Shown: positions 8,313-16,684 of the stretch, one piece after another
How the letters are laid out: each line of letters begins with the position of its first letter
Position numbering within the stretch: the first letter of the stretch is position 1
Origin: CAZRCZ01 sp964598765
Lineage (GTDB): Bacteria; Sumerlaeota; Sumerlaeia; MVZB01; JAJFLK01
NCBI GenBank assembly: GCA_964598765.1
Contig: CAZRCZ010000026.1
Span: forward strand, 1-59,623
Reading direction: 5' to 3'
DNA: 59,623 bases
Translations under genes and position numbers: made by a program
Notes under the pieces: model-generated
Databases searched by the model: none
Told to the model about the DNA's origin: nothing
The model's input: the letters and a program-made list of their open reading frames with translations, nothing else

Positions 8313-9626
8313 ATGGATCGCTTTTTCCCGAAGATCAAAAGGATCAAATTTGAAGGTCCGAAAACCAAAAATCCGTTGGCCTTTCGCCATTACAACGCCG
8401 GCGAGAAAGTCGGCGGCAAGACGATGAAGGACCATCTTCGCTTTGCCGTCTGTTGGTGGCACACGATCCGGGGATCGGGAGCCGACCCGTTCGGTCCGGG
8501 ATGCCACAATCGTCCATGGTCGTTACTCGATCTCTCCATGCAGGCGCACATGGACCGCGCCGAGGCGATGTTCGAGTTTACCTCCAAGCTTGGCGCGCCG
8601 TTTTATTGTTTTCACGACCGCGACGTCGCCCCCGAAGGGACGACGCTCCAAGAATCGCACGACAATCTGGACATCATCGTCGAGCGCATGGCGAAACTGC
8701 AAAAACAGACCGGCGTCAAGTTGCTCTGGGGGACGGCGAATCTTTTTTCCAATCCCCGATACAACCAAGGGGCCGGAACCTCGCCGTTTCTGGATTCCTT
8801 CGCGTTCGCGGCGGCGCAAATCCGCAAAGCCATTGAGGTCACGCATCGACTCGGCGGCGCGGGCTATGTTTTCTGGGGCGGACGCGAAGGCTACATGAAT
8901 CTCAACAATACCGACATGAAGCGCGAACTCGACCACATGGCCGCGCTCCTCAAAATGGCGGCGGATTACAAAAGAAAGATCGGATTCAAGGGTCAATTTC
9001 TGATCGAACCCAAACCGAAGGAGCCGATGAAGCATCAATACGATTACGACGCGGCGGCGGCTTACGCTTTCCTGTTGGAGCACGGCCTCGAAGAGGATTT
9101 CATGCTAAATCTCGAAACCAACCACGCGACGCTTGCCGGGCACAATATGCGCCACGAATTGGAATGGGCGGCGGACCGCAAGATGCTCGGCTCGATTGAC
9201 GCCAACACCGGCGATCTCCTGCTTGGCTGGGATACCGATGAATTTTTAACCAATGTTCACGAAGCCGTTTTCATTATGCTGACGGTTTTGCGAAACAAGG
9301 GGCTTCGCGGTGGAATTAATTTCGATGCCCGCGTCCGGCGCGAATCGGTCGAGCCGGAGGACTTGTTCCATGCCCACATCGGCTCAATGGATACGTTCGC
9401 CCGCGGACTCAAAATTGCGCATCGGATCGCGCAGGACGGCGTTTTGGACGAATTCAAGAAGAAGCGCTACGCCTCTTGGAATTCGCCTCTGGGACGCAAA
9501 ATTGAGTCGGACAAGGCAAGTCTGCAGGAAGTCGAATCCCACGCTCTGCGAATCGCCAAAACCCCCGAGTTCAACCCCAGCGGACGGCAAGAAATGCTGG
9601 AGAATTTGATCAACGATTATCTTTGA
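8313..9626 (+). CDS. xylA: Xylose isomerase
   Basis: Converts D-xylose to D-xylulose (also glucose to fructose) in the cytoplasm with two divalent metal ions. The 437 residues match the class II (long) family in length and motifs: CWWHTIRGSGADPFGPG, catalytic-His region YCFHDRDVAPEG, metal-binding WGGREGYM, LIEPKPKEPMKHQYDYD, NLETNHATLAGHNMRHELEWA, GSIDANTGD, and LRGGINFDARVRRES. An AAAGGA site lies upstream of the ATG. No xylulokinase, transporter or regulator is next to it, so it is not part of a local xylose operon here. Confidence 0.97.
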   Translation: MDRFFPKIKRIKFEGPKTKNPLAFRHYNAGEKVGGKTMKDHLRFAVCWWHTIRGSGADPFGPGCHNRPWSLLDLSMQAHMDRAEAMFEFTSKLGAPFYCFHDRDVAPEGTTLQESHDNLDIIVERMAKLQKQTGVKLLWGTANLFSNPRYNQGAGTSPFLDSFAFAAAQIRKAIEVTHRLGGAGYVFWGGREGYMNLNNTDMKRELDHMAALLKMAADYKRKIGFKGQFLIEPKPKEPMKHQYDYDAAAAYAFLLEHGLEEDFMLNLETNHATLAGHNMRHELEWAADRKMLGSIDANTGDLLLGWDTDEFLTNVHEAVFIMLTVLRNKGLRGGINFDARVRRESVEPEDLFHAHIGSMDTFARGLKIAHRIAQDGVLDEFKKKRYASWNSPLGRKIESDKASLQEVESHALRIAKTPEFNPSGRQEMLENLINDYL

Positions 9627-9666
9627 GCATTTCCTGACCGACGCGAGCGATCCTTGTCCTGTAATC

Positions 9667-9831
9667 ATGGACAAAAACAAAGGCTTAAAAGCGAGACGCT
9701 CGCGCCGATTTGGGAGTCTTGCCAATGGGTGAAAATTTCAATATCCTCAAGCCGGACCGACATGAAGACGAATCTCGCGTCGAAGAGCGCAACAAGGCGC
9801 GGGCGGTCAAGGCGGTCCAAGGGAGTCGGGA
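9667..9831 (+). other. Gap with two tiny overlapping reading frames
   Basis: The gap between xylA and the FHA-phosphatase gene holds a 21-codon frame (9667-9732, Lys/Arg-rich) whose stop overlaps an ATG at 9726. That ATG opens a 56-codon frame ending at 9896, inside the next gene. Both are weak: no recognisable product and only a modest GGGAG site. I do not call them genes; they could be a leader peptide or nothing. Confidence 0.25.
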
Positions 9832-11520
9832 ATGGAACCCACGGTTCCGTGCCGTTTGGTCATTGAGTCGGACGACAATCGGGGAATGATTTTTCCCCTC
9901 CGCGAGGATTTTGTCTCCATTGGCCGCGGACCTCAAAACACCATCCAGATTATAGATACACGCATGTCGCGCGCCCACGCCCGTTTGGATCGCGCCGACG
10001 CCGGATGGACCGTGCGCGATCTGCAAAGCAAGAACGGCGTCTTGGTCAATGAAGCGCCGATCAACGCGGCCGTCCGGCTTAACCCGGGGGATCAAATTCA
10101 AGTCGGCTCCACGCTCTTCACCTTCGAGACCGACGTCGCGTCGACCGTGGACGACAAAAAAAGCGGCGACAGCTCGGTCCGGTTGGTGGACGACGAGACC
10201 ACCGATCTCGAAACCAGCCAAATTTTCCAGCTTCCCTCCGACGACGAAACGGAGATTGCCGCGGTCAAGCAGGTTCCCGCCGCCGGAGAGGAACGCCTCA
10301 AGAGCATCTATCGCATCGGCAAATTGATCCAATCCATCCTTGAATTGGACGTCCTTCTCAACAAGGTCATGGAAATCGTTTGCCAAGTGCTTCAGCCGAC
10401 CCAAGCCTGCATCATGCTTTACGACAAAAAACAAAAGGCGCTGGTTCCCAAGGTGCTTCATCGTCCACCCGACAGCGAGTCCGACATCATCATTTCGGGA
10501 TCGGTCATTCATCAGGCGTTGGAGGACCGCGTCGCCGTATTGATGGGAGACGGACAGAAGGATACGAGGTTCAAAGCGTCCGATTCGGTCGTCGGCCAGC
10601 AGATTCACTCGGCCATCTGCGCTCCTTTGATCTCCAAGGGAGAGGTTTTCGGCGCGCTTTATTTGGACAAACGCGGTCCCTCGGCGAACTACACCGAGAG
10701 CGATTTGGAATGGGCCGCCGGAGTCGCCGGTCAGGCGGCGCTTGCCATCGCCATTTCGCTTCTTCACGCCGAAATGATCGCCAAGCACGAGCAGGAGAGA
10801 GAAATCCAAATCGCGCGGACAATCCAAATGAATTTGCTCCCCAAGACGATGCCGAAGATTCGCGGATTTGAACTCGGCGGCCTCAGTCGTCCGGCGCGCA
10901 TGGTCGGGGGAGACTACTATGACCTCATTGATTTGGACGGCGGCAATTACGCCTTGACCATCGCCGACGTTTCCGGCAAGGGAGTCGCTTCCGCGCTATT
11001 GTTGGCTTCCTTCCGTTCCGCCACGCGGATGGAGGCGCGCGATTTGGATCGCGATAATCTGGTCGAAGTCGTCGAGCGCCTCAATGAGACGATCTGCAAG
11101 GAAACGACCAACAACATGTATATCACGATGGTCTTGGCCCTCTTCGAGCCGCAGGCGCGGCGGCTCACGTTTTGCAACGCCGGACACGCTTATCCGATTC
11201 TTCGCAAACCCGACGGCGGTTTGGTCAACTTGGAGGCCGGGGGAAGTTTCCTCGGCATCATGCCGGGCATGAATTTCGAAATGCAATCCGTTGAGTTGCA
11301 GGCCGGTTCGCTGACCGTTTTCGTCACCGACGGAATCAGCGATTCCCTGAACGCGCAGGGAGACACCTTCGGCACGGCGCGACTGACGGAGTTCATTCAA
11401 TCCCACGCGAAGCTTTCCGCGCAGGAATTCTGCGTTCAACTCGAAGCCGCCGTCCGGCAATTTCAAGGCGACGCCGAGCAGTTCGATGATTTCACCGTCA
11501 TGGCCTTGCGCGCCGTATAA
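9832..11520 (+). CDS. FHA-GAF-PP2C (RsbU/SpoIIE-type) serine phosphatase
   Basis: A signalling phosphatase of 562 residues. The N-terminal FHA domain (about 5-100: GRGPQNTIQI, MSRAHARL, SKNGVLVN) binds phosphothreonine. The middle GAF domain (about 160-310) binds an unknown small ligand. The C-terminal PP2C domain of the RsbU/SpoIIE class (about 330-562) has the metal-binding MVGGDYYDL and ADVSGKGVASALL motifs and the final FDDFTVMAL. Such enzymes usually dephosphorylate anti-anti-sigma factors in partner-switching cascades; no STAS or RsbW-like gene is in the window. The start at 9832 has AAGGGAG just upstream. The LRR gene follows 36 bp downstream on the same strand. Confidence 0.93.
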   Translation: MEPTVPCRLVIESDDNRGMIFPLREDFVSIGRGPQNTIQIIDTRMSRAHARLDRADAGWTVRDLQSKNGVLVNEAPINAAVRLNPGDQIQVGSTLFTFETDVASTVDDKKSGDSSVRLVDDETTDLETSQIFQLPSDDETEIAAVKQVPAAGEERLKSIYRIGKLIQSILELDVLLNKVMEIVCQVLQPTQACIMLYDKKQKALVPKVLHRPPDSESDIIISGSVIHQALEDRVAVLMGDGQKDTRFKASDSVVGQQIHSAICAPLISKGEVFGALYLDKRGPSANYTESDLEWAAGVAGQAALAIAISLLHAEMIAKHEQEREIQIARTIQMNLLPKTMPKIRGFELGGLSRPARMVGGDYYDLIDLDGGNYALTIADVSGKGVASALLLASFRSATRMEARDLDRDNLVEVVERLNETICKETTNNMYITMVLALFEPQARRLTFCNAGHAYPILRKPDGGLVNLEAGGSFLGIMPGMNFEMQSVELQAGSLTVFVTDGISDSLNAQGDTFGTARLTEFIQSHAKLSAQEFCVQLEAAVRQFQGDAEQFDDFTVMALRAV

Positions 11521-11556
11521 GAGTTTTCGAAACCGAGATCATCGGGAGAAACATGA

Positions 11557-12237
11557 ATGAGCTTTGACGAAAAGATGGGACCGCGAAACGTTCGATTTCC
11601 TCCCGGACGCTCGATGGGGGTTCTCTGCGTTCGCGATTGGGGAATGCCCGGCTACGGGGGATGGCAAAACTTGACGGAAGCCCGGGGAAGCGTGGCCGTT
11701 CCCGCCGGCAAAGAATTGATGTTAAAGCTGAATTGGGGCGCCTCGACCGATCTCTCGCCCATCGGCTATCTGCGTCCTGAAGACCTTCAATGGCTCGATT
11801 GCCGCGACACGCAAGTTAACGACGAGGGATTGTATTACGTCCGGGGGTTGGCCGGACTTCACGATTTGGGATTGGGACACACCAACATCACCAACGCCGG
11901 CATGAAACACTTGGAGAATTTACATTCCCTCCGCGAACTCTATCTGGTCGGGTTGAATGTCACCGACGCGGGAATTGCTCCCGTCGGCAAACTCGCTTCG
12001 TTGCGCGCTTTGGCCTTGAATGACACCGGCATCGGAGACAAAGGAGCCGAGACGCTGAGCGGACTGAACATGCTCCGGCGACTGTGGCTCAAGGGGACGC
12101 AGATCACCGACGCCGGACTCATGCAGCTGAAAACCCTGACCAATCTCAAGCGGCTTGATTTGCGCGACATGCCGATCACCGAAGAGGGTTTGGCGAATCT
12201 GAAGCGCGCGCTTCCCCATTGCTATATTGTCCGCTGA
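11557..12237 (+). CDS. Leucine-rich-repeat protein
   Basis: 226 residues with no signal peptide or membrane segment. From about residue 65 to the end it is a run of six or seven 24-residue LRRs of the T-x-[IV]-[TG]-[DN]-x-G type (for example TNITNAGMKHLENL, TQITDAGLMQLKTL), a class common in Planctomycetota-like genomes and thought to form a protein-binding surface. The N-terminal 60 residues are a separate unknown domain with the motif GVLCVRDWGMPGYGGW. An ATG four codons upstream (11553) runs into a stop, so 11557 with the GGGAG site is used. Close spacing suggests it works with the upstream FHA phosphatase; that is inference. Confidence 0.82.
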   Translation: MSFDEKMGPRNVRFPPGRSMGVLCVRDWGMPGYGGWQNLTEARGSVAVPAGKELMLKLNWGASTDLSPIGYLRPEDLQWLDCRDTQVNDEGLYYVRGLAGLHDLGLGHTNITNAGMKHLENLHSLRELYLVGLNVTDAGIAPVGKLASLRALALNDTGIGDKGAETLSGLNMLRRLWLKGTQITDAGLMQLKTLTNLKRLDLRDMPITEEGLANLKRALPHCYIVR

Positions 12238-12279
12238 GGCATTTGCTTCGCCAATTTCCGCAACGTCATTCGTTCATTC

Positions 12280-14940
12280 ATGCCCCCACCGCGTCCTTCC
12301 CGATCTTCCAATCCCGAACTTCCGCAAAAAAACGGAGGCTCGTCTCTTCCGCTTACTCTTTGGGTTTTGGTTTTTCTTCAAATGGGTTCCGTCGCCTTGG
12401 TCGTCCTCTCGCTGACGCCGTTGACCCGAAATCTCGACGACATTAAGAAGCTGGAGTTCCTTGGATTGGGTTCCCTGCTTGCGATTGGTGGCTTGCTTGC
12501 GGTCGCGGACGGCCTTGCGCCATCGGTTCCCAAATACGTCGGCTGGGGATTGACGGCCTACGGCGTGGTCCTTCTCGTCTCAACGTGGTTGTCGAAATAC
12601 TCGTGGGCGGGGTGGCCTTTTGATTTCTTTTATTGGGCGGCGATTGGATTTTTTCTCGGCGGCATGGCCGCCGGCTCGACTTGGCAAACCGCCCGCGCTT
12701 ATCTGCTCTTCGCCGTTCTTTTGCTTCTTGGAGCGAACCTTCTCGGATTTTTTCATTACGACGTTTTGGGCAACGGCTCGACGGGAACAACGTGGCTTTA
12801 TCGGACGCTCTACGGCGACCGCTCGAAAACGCTCGAACCGACCAATTTTCAGGCGCTTCTCTACACCTTCAACGTGGACGCGCGCGAACGGCTGATGTCC
12901 ACGATATTGAACCGGCAATTCTACGCCGATTTTTGCCTGCTTTACTTCCCGATGGCCGTCGCGCTGGCATTAATCGCGGAAGGATGGGCGGCGCGGGGTT
13001 TGGGAATCGTCACGACGTTGATGAGTTTGGTTTCGATTTTCTTGTGCAAGTCCAAGGCGGAATACTTGTTCGGCGCGGTTTCGCTCGTTTTCCTGATCGC
13101 GCTGTTTGCGTTCGCCGTGCGCAGGGTGACGATTGCTTCCTCCTATCTCGCCGCTTGGGTGGGAGGGGTCTTCCTTTTGATGGTGACTTTCCTTTTTCTC
13201 CACTCCCCGACGCTGATCGCGCAAATGAAAACCCTCACCTTTTCGGTTTCGGCGCGCAAGATCATCTTCGCCGGCGCGTGGAAGATTTTCCTCGCTTTCC
13301 CGATCCTCGGTTCTGGGCCCGGAACCTTCATTCTCTATTTTCCCCGCTACCGTAGCCCCGATTACTTTCAACATGAAATTTCCAACGTCACGGAATTGGC
13401 GCACAACTACATACTCGATATTCTATCCGAGACGGGAATCGCGGGAATCGCGACGTTCGCCTTCTTCGCCGTTCCCCTCGCGGTCTTGGCGTTCCGGATG
13501 GTTTTTCGAGCGGAGGATTCGCGTCTGAAACTGATGTTAATCGCCTGTCTGGCGGGCTTGCTGGGAATCTATGGGAGCAACATGTCGAGCACCAGCGCGC
13601 GCTGGCCGATCGGCGCCGTCGGCCTTTGGTCGGTGATGGGATTTATGGCGGGATTGATCCGCCAAGGGGAGCAATGGAAGCCCGCGCCGAAGTTTGGCGA
13701 AGGATTAAAAGCAATTTTTGGCGGATGGAGTCTTCCCTCGCGCTCCGCGCCCGCCTCCGGAAATGAATGGAAGAAGAAAGCGCAATTGGCCTGTCTCGGC
13801 TTGACGGCGGCGGCGGGTTTAATTTTCTGCTGGCGCGACGGGATCGGCTACTGGAACAGCGCCCTGCTCTATAATCAAGCCCTCCTCGGTTTTGGGCGGG
13901 TCATGGATTATCACGCCGCAGAGGTCAGCGATTTCAACACCCCGCCGGAGAAGCGCCGCCAATTTGCCGGAACGCTCAAGGAGGCCGGAAATTCATTTCG
14001 CCGCGCCATTGATATTTATCCGGGTAACCTTTCGGCCTACTACAAATTGGGATCGGTCGAGAACACGCTGGCCAATTTGGAATTCGACCGATTGGAGGAG
14101 CACTTGCGCGAGGCGAAGAAAGTCTATGAGACGCTACAGACCTACGCTCCCGACTACGCGGAAATCGCCTACAATCTGGGCGTGGTGGATTTTCGGTTGG
14201 CGCTCTGGACGAAAAGCAAGCTGGCGGAGTTGCCGCCGGGCGACGCGGAGGACTCTCGCCGCTTGAACGCCGAGTTGATTGTCTTGCAGGAGCAATCGCG
14301 CAAATACTTTGAGCTAATGCGCGCGATGTCCAACAAGGCCGAGGTCTTTTATCAACTTGCCGACACCTACTTTCGCGCGGGGGACTTCAAGGAAGCGCAA
14401 GAAACCTACAAGAAAGCCTTGGAGCTTTACCCGACCGAAGAGATTCTTTCGAGCGTCTATTTCGCCGACAAATACTACGAGGCGTCCGTTCAGTTGAAGG
14501 ATCAGGCCGGAATCGTCGAGGGATTGAGGGCGCGGTGGAATCTCCATCCGGGCGACCGTTCGCTACTGTATCAAGCCCTCCAGATCGCCTCGGATCAAGG
14601 CATGGAAGAATCGTTCAATCGCCTTGTTGACGAGGCGCTGGAGCGCAATCCGGTGGACCCGATGGTTTTTGAGAAAATCGCCGCCCGCGCGGAAAAGAAG
14701 AAGGATAACGCCGCGACGCTCAAGGCGGCGTCGCAATATCTGGAACTCATGGGGAACAAGGAAATGGCCGAAGCCGTCAAGCCGATGGGGGGCGAAAAAC
14801 CGGAGGTGATCTTGAAAGGGGCGCAAGCCGCCGACGTGCTCCACGACAAAACCGCCGCGCGGAAATTTTACGACCGCCTCGCCGCCTCCAATTCTCCCTT
14901 CACGCAACAAGCCAAGGATTGGCTCGCGGCGAATCCGTAG
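12280..14940 (+). CDS. O-antigen ligase/polymerase-like membrane protein with C-terminal TPR domain
   Basis: 886 residues. The N-terminal ~450 are about eleven transmembrane helices with a Wzy_C-type (O-antigen ligase family) loop around residues 345-375 (PILGSGPGTF...ELAHNYILDILSETGI), the signature HN in that loop being present. Another helix at about 510 is followed by a long soluble TPR region (about 560-886) with Tyr/Ala-rich repeats. The family transfers or polymerises lipid-linked glycans at the periplasmic face. TPR-tailed ligase-like proteins are known in PVC, FCB and delta-type bacteria, some in exopolysaccharide or PglL-like protein glycosylation. It is last in a three-gene rightward run, and a hairpin follows its stop. 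Confidence 0.82.
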   Translation: MPPPRPSRSSNPELPQKNGGSSLPLTLWVLVFLQMGSVALVVLSLTPLTRNLDDIKKLEFLGLGSLLAIGGLLAVADGLAPSVPKYVGWGLTAYGVVLLVSTWLSKYSWAGWPFDFFYWAAIGFFLGGMAAGSTWQTARAYLLFAVLLLLGANLLGFFHYDVLGNGSTGTTWLYRTLYGDRSKTLEPTNFQALLYTFNVDARERLMSTILNRQFYADFCLLYFPMAVALALIAEGWAARGLGIVTTLMSLVSIFLCKSKAEYLFGAVSLVFLIALFAFAVRRVTIASSYLAAWVGGVFLLMVTFLFLHSPTLIAQMKTLTFSVSARKIIFAGAWKIFLAFPILGSGPGTFILYFPRYRSPDYFQHEISNVTELAHNYILDILSETGIAGIATFAFFAVPLAVLAFRMVFRAEDSRLKLMLIACLAGLLGIYGSNMSSTSARWPIGAVGLWSVMGFMAGLIRQGEQWKPAPKFGEGLKAIFGGWSLPSRSAPASGNEWKKKAQLACLGLTAAAGLIFCWRDGIGYWNSALLYNQALLGFGRVMDYHAAEVSDFNTPPEKRRQFAGTLKEAGNSFRRAIDIYPGNLSAYYKLGSVENTLANLEFDRLEEHLREAKKVYETLQTYAPDYAEIAYNLGVVDFRLALWTKSKLAELPPGDAEDSRRLNAELIVLQEQSRKYFELMRAMSNKAEVFYQLADTYFRAGDFKEAQETYKKALELYPTEEILSSVYFADKYYEASVQLKDQAGIVEGLRARWNLHPGDRSLLYQALQIASDQGMEESFNRLVDEALERNPVDPMVFEKIAARAEKKKDNAATLKAASQYLELMGNKEMAEAVKPMGGEKPEVILKGAQAADVLHDKTAARKFYDRLAASNSPFTQQAKDWLAANP

Positions 14941-14960
14941 GTCGGCTCTCCTGAGCCGAC
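14941..14960. terminator. Hairpin between convergent genes
   Basis: GTCGGCTC and GAGCCGAC form a perfect 8-bp stem with a TCCT loop, directly after the O-antigen-ligase-like gene and against the end of tmk. No T-run follows on either strand, so it may be a weak bidirectional terminator or 3' stabiliser. Confidence 0.5.
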
Positions 14961-15581
14961 TTATCGTTTAACAGCGGAAACCCATTGATCCGCCGCATGT
15001 AGAATTACCTCGACCTGCCTTGCCGTCGGTTCCGTCGCGTCAAGATTCAATAGATTCGGATGTTCCAGATGATCGAAAATCAACGCCACCGAGGCGAGAT
15101 ATTGCGCCTCCTCAAAATGGTCGGTTTTGTTTCCCCGCGATTGGCGGATACGCTCCAGCGCGGTGTCCACTTTGATTTTCAGAATGACCAGCAGATCGGG
15201 TTCGGGCGCGAATCGGCGGTGGCGTTCGATCAATTCGGCGACGTTCATCCCTCTCGCCCCTTGATAAGCCAGTGTCGAGTAGTAATAGCGGTCCAACACC
15301 ACGGCCTTGCCCGTCTTGAGCGCCGGGAGGATCACGTCGCGGACATGCTCCTCGCGGTCGGCGATGAAAAGATCGGCTTCCTCCAGCGGCGTGATCCCCT
15401 CGCGTCCGGTCCGCGCGATTTCGCGGATTTTGCGCCCGTAGGGGCCGTCGGTCGGCTCGCGCGAAACGACGGTCGGAATTCCCCGCCTTTCCAATTCCGC
15501 GCCGACGGCGCGCGCCAAGGTGGATTTCCCCGAACCGTCAATTCCCTCGATGACGATGAAATAACCGCGCCGGTCTTCCAT
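14961..15581 (-). CDS. tmk: Thymidylate kinase
   Basis: Phosphorylates dTMP to dTDP for DNA synthesis. The 206 residues start FIVIEGIDGSGKSTLA (P-loop) after the MEDRRGY N-terminus, with SREPTDGPYG, LDRYYYSTLAYQGARG (the DRY motif that binds the substrate phosphate) and a lid region. An open frame reaches 15611, but those extra ten codons come from the flanking repeat, so 15581 is preferred. It is the last gene of the rpmF-plsX-ndk-pyrR-tmk run, separated from pyrR by a 121-bp palindromic repeat that may alter its expression. Confidence 0.95.
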   Translation of the reverse strand: MEDRRGYFIVIEGIDGSGKSTLARAVGAELERRGIPTVVSREPTDGPYGRKIREIARTGREGITPLEEADLFIADREEHVRDVILPALKTGKAVVLDRYYYSTLAYQGARGMNVAELIERHRRFAPEPDLLVILKIKVDTALERIRQSRGNKTDHFEEAQYLASVALIFDHLEHPNLLNLDATEPTARQVEVILHAADQWVSAVKR

Positions 15582-15590
15582 CGGATCAAA

Positions 15591-15711
15591 GCCTATCCGA
15601 AAATGTGGCACCGGCGCCCTCGCCGGTCATGGATTCCGGGAGTTCCACTGCCGAGGGCGGCTGTGCCACACGGTTTGTATTAAACCCAAGCATGAATTTT
15701 CGGATATGCTC
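15591..15711. repeat. MITE-like palindromic repeat, copy 1
   Basis: Outer inverted repeats of 15 bp with one mismatch (left AGCCTATCCGAAAAT near 15590-15604, right ATTTTCGGATATGCT at 15696-15710) flank a GTGGCACC...GGTGCCAC-type core at 15604-15669. The core is matched on the opposite strand at 29605-29672. It lies inside the operon between pyrR and tmk and reads through no stop-free product of its own. Confidence 0.8.
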
Positions 15712-16254
15712 TCAGCTACCTGTCGGCTGGGTCAATGTCACGCGGTCGGCGTTGTCTTGCTCGGCCAGATGAACCTGAACCGATTGATCGGGGGTCGTCT
15801 GGAGGGTCAGCGCGGCGAAGTCGGCCTGAATCGGATACTCGCGCAGGCCGCGATCCACCAGCACGGCGAGTTTCACGGCGCGCGGACGGCCAAAATCAAT
15901 GATCTGATCCAACGCGCAACGAATCGTGCGCCCCGTGTAAAGCACGTCGTCAATCAACAAGATCATTTTTCCCTCGACGTCGAAGGGAAGATTGGTCCCG
16001 CGCACCAACGGATGGGAGCCGAGTTGAGAAATGTCGTCGCGGTAAAGCGTGATGTCGAGCGCGCCGAGCGGCAAATCCCAGCCGCGCGATTGCTTCAAAT
16101 GGCTTTGCACCCGTCGCGCCAAGATCGCGCCGCGCGTGCGGATGCCGATGATCGCGGCGTGTTTCGGATCGCCGATCATTCCCGCCATCGCGTCGGCTAC
16201 CTCCGCGATTTTGCCGCTCAGCGCCGGGGCGTCCAGCAGAATCTGCTCGGTCAT
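15712..16254 (-). CDS. pyrR: Bifunctional pyr operon regulator / uracil phosphoribosyltransferase
   Basis: PyrR family, 180 residues. It shows the PRPP-binding loop ILLIDDVLYTGRTIRCALD, the N-terminal IGIRTRGAILARR and the conserved LYRDD stretch. In Firmicutes it binds pyr mRNA to cause attenuation and also has uracil phosphoribosyltransferase activity. Here no pyrimidine biosynthesis gene is adjacent; its neighbours ndk and tmk act on nucleotides. It starts two bases after the ndk stop, so the two genes are almost certainly co-transcribed. I did not find a convincing PyrR-binding hairpin nearby. Confidence 0.94.
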   Translation of the reverse strand: MTEQILLDAPALSGKIAEVADAMAGMIGDPKHAAIIGIRTRGAILARRVQSHLKQSRGWDLPLGALDITLYRDDISQLGSHPLVRGTNLPFDVEGKMILLIDDVLYTGRTIRCALDQIIDFGRPRAVKLAVLVDRGLREYPIQADFAALTLQTTPDQSVQVHLAEQDNADRVTLTQPTGS

Positions 16255-16256
16255 CT

Positions 16257-16676
16257 TCAGTGAATCTCCGAATCAGAGAAAAAAATGGGAATTTCGCGTC
16301 CGGCGGAAACCGGAGAATCGGAGCCGTGAACCAGATTCTCCGTCATCGAGAAGGCAAAATCACCCCGAATCGTTCCCGGCTCGGCTTCCGTGAATTTGGT
16401 CGCCCCCATCAACTTGCGCGAAAGCGCGATCGCCGAATCCCCCTCGATCACCATCGCGGCAATCGGGCCGGAAGTAATGAACTTTTTCAGATCGGGATAA
16501 AATCCCTTCGTCAAATGCTCGGCATAGTGACGATCCGAAAGGTCGGGCGTGACGCGCATCATCTTGAGCGCGGCGACGCGCAAGCCCTTTCGCTCGAACC
16601 GCGCGATGATCTCGCCGACGAGTTTGCGTTGAACCCCGTCGGGTTTGACAAGAATAAGAGTTCGTTCCAGCGCCAT
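16257..16676 (-). CDS. ndk: Nucleoside diphosphate kinase
   Basis: Transfers the gamma phosphate from ATP to nucleoside diphosphates through a phospho-histidine. The 139 residues are the usual length. Motifs: TLILVKPDGVQRKLVGEII at the N-terminus, the Kpn-loop region TPDLSDRHYAEHL, and the active-site His in ENLVHGSDSP. The C-terminal EIPIFFSD is also typical. The ATG at 16676 has an AGGA site; the longer open frame upstream overlaps plsX and is not used. It lies 8 bp after plsX and 2 bp before pyrR. Confidence 0.97.
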   Translation of the reverse strand: MALERTLILVKPDGVQRKLVGEIIARFERKGLRVAALKMMRVTPDLSDRHYAEHLTKGFYPDLKKFITSGPIAAMVIEGDSAIALSRKLMGATKFTEAEPGTIRGDFAFSMTENLVHGSDSPVSAGREIPIFFSDSEIH

Positions 16677-16684
16677 GATTTTTC

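Noticed and set aside
9685..10827. 380-codon open frame on the minus strand
   Set aside because: Antisense to the FHA-GAF-PP2C gene, whose frame carries all recognisable motifs.
15582..15611. Ten-codon N-terminal extension of tmk
   Set aside because: It is read from the palindromic repeat; the family N-terminus fits the ATG at 15581.
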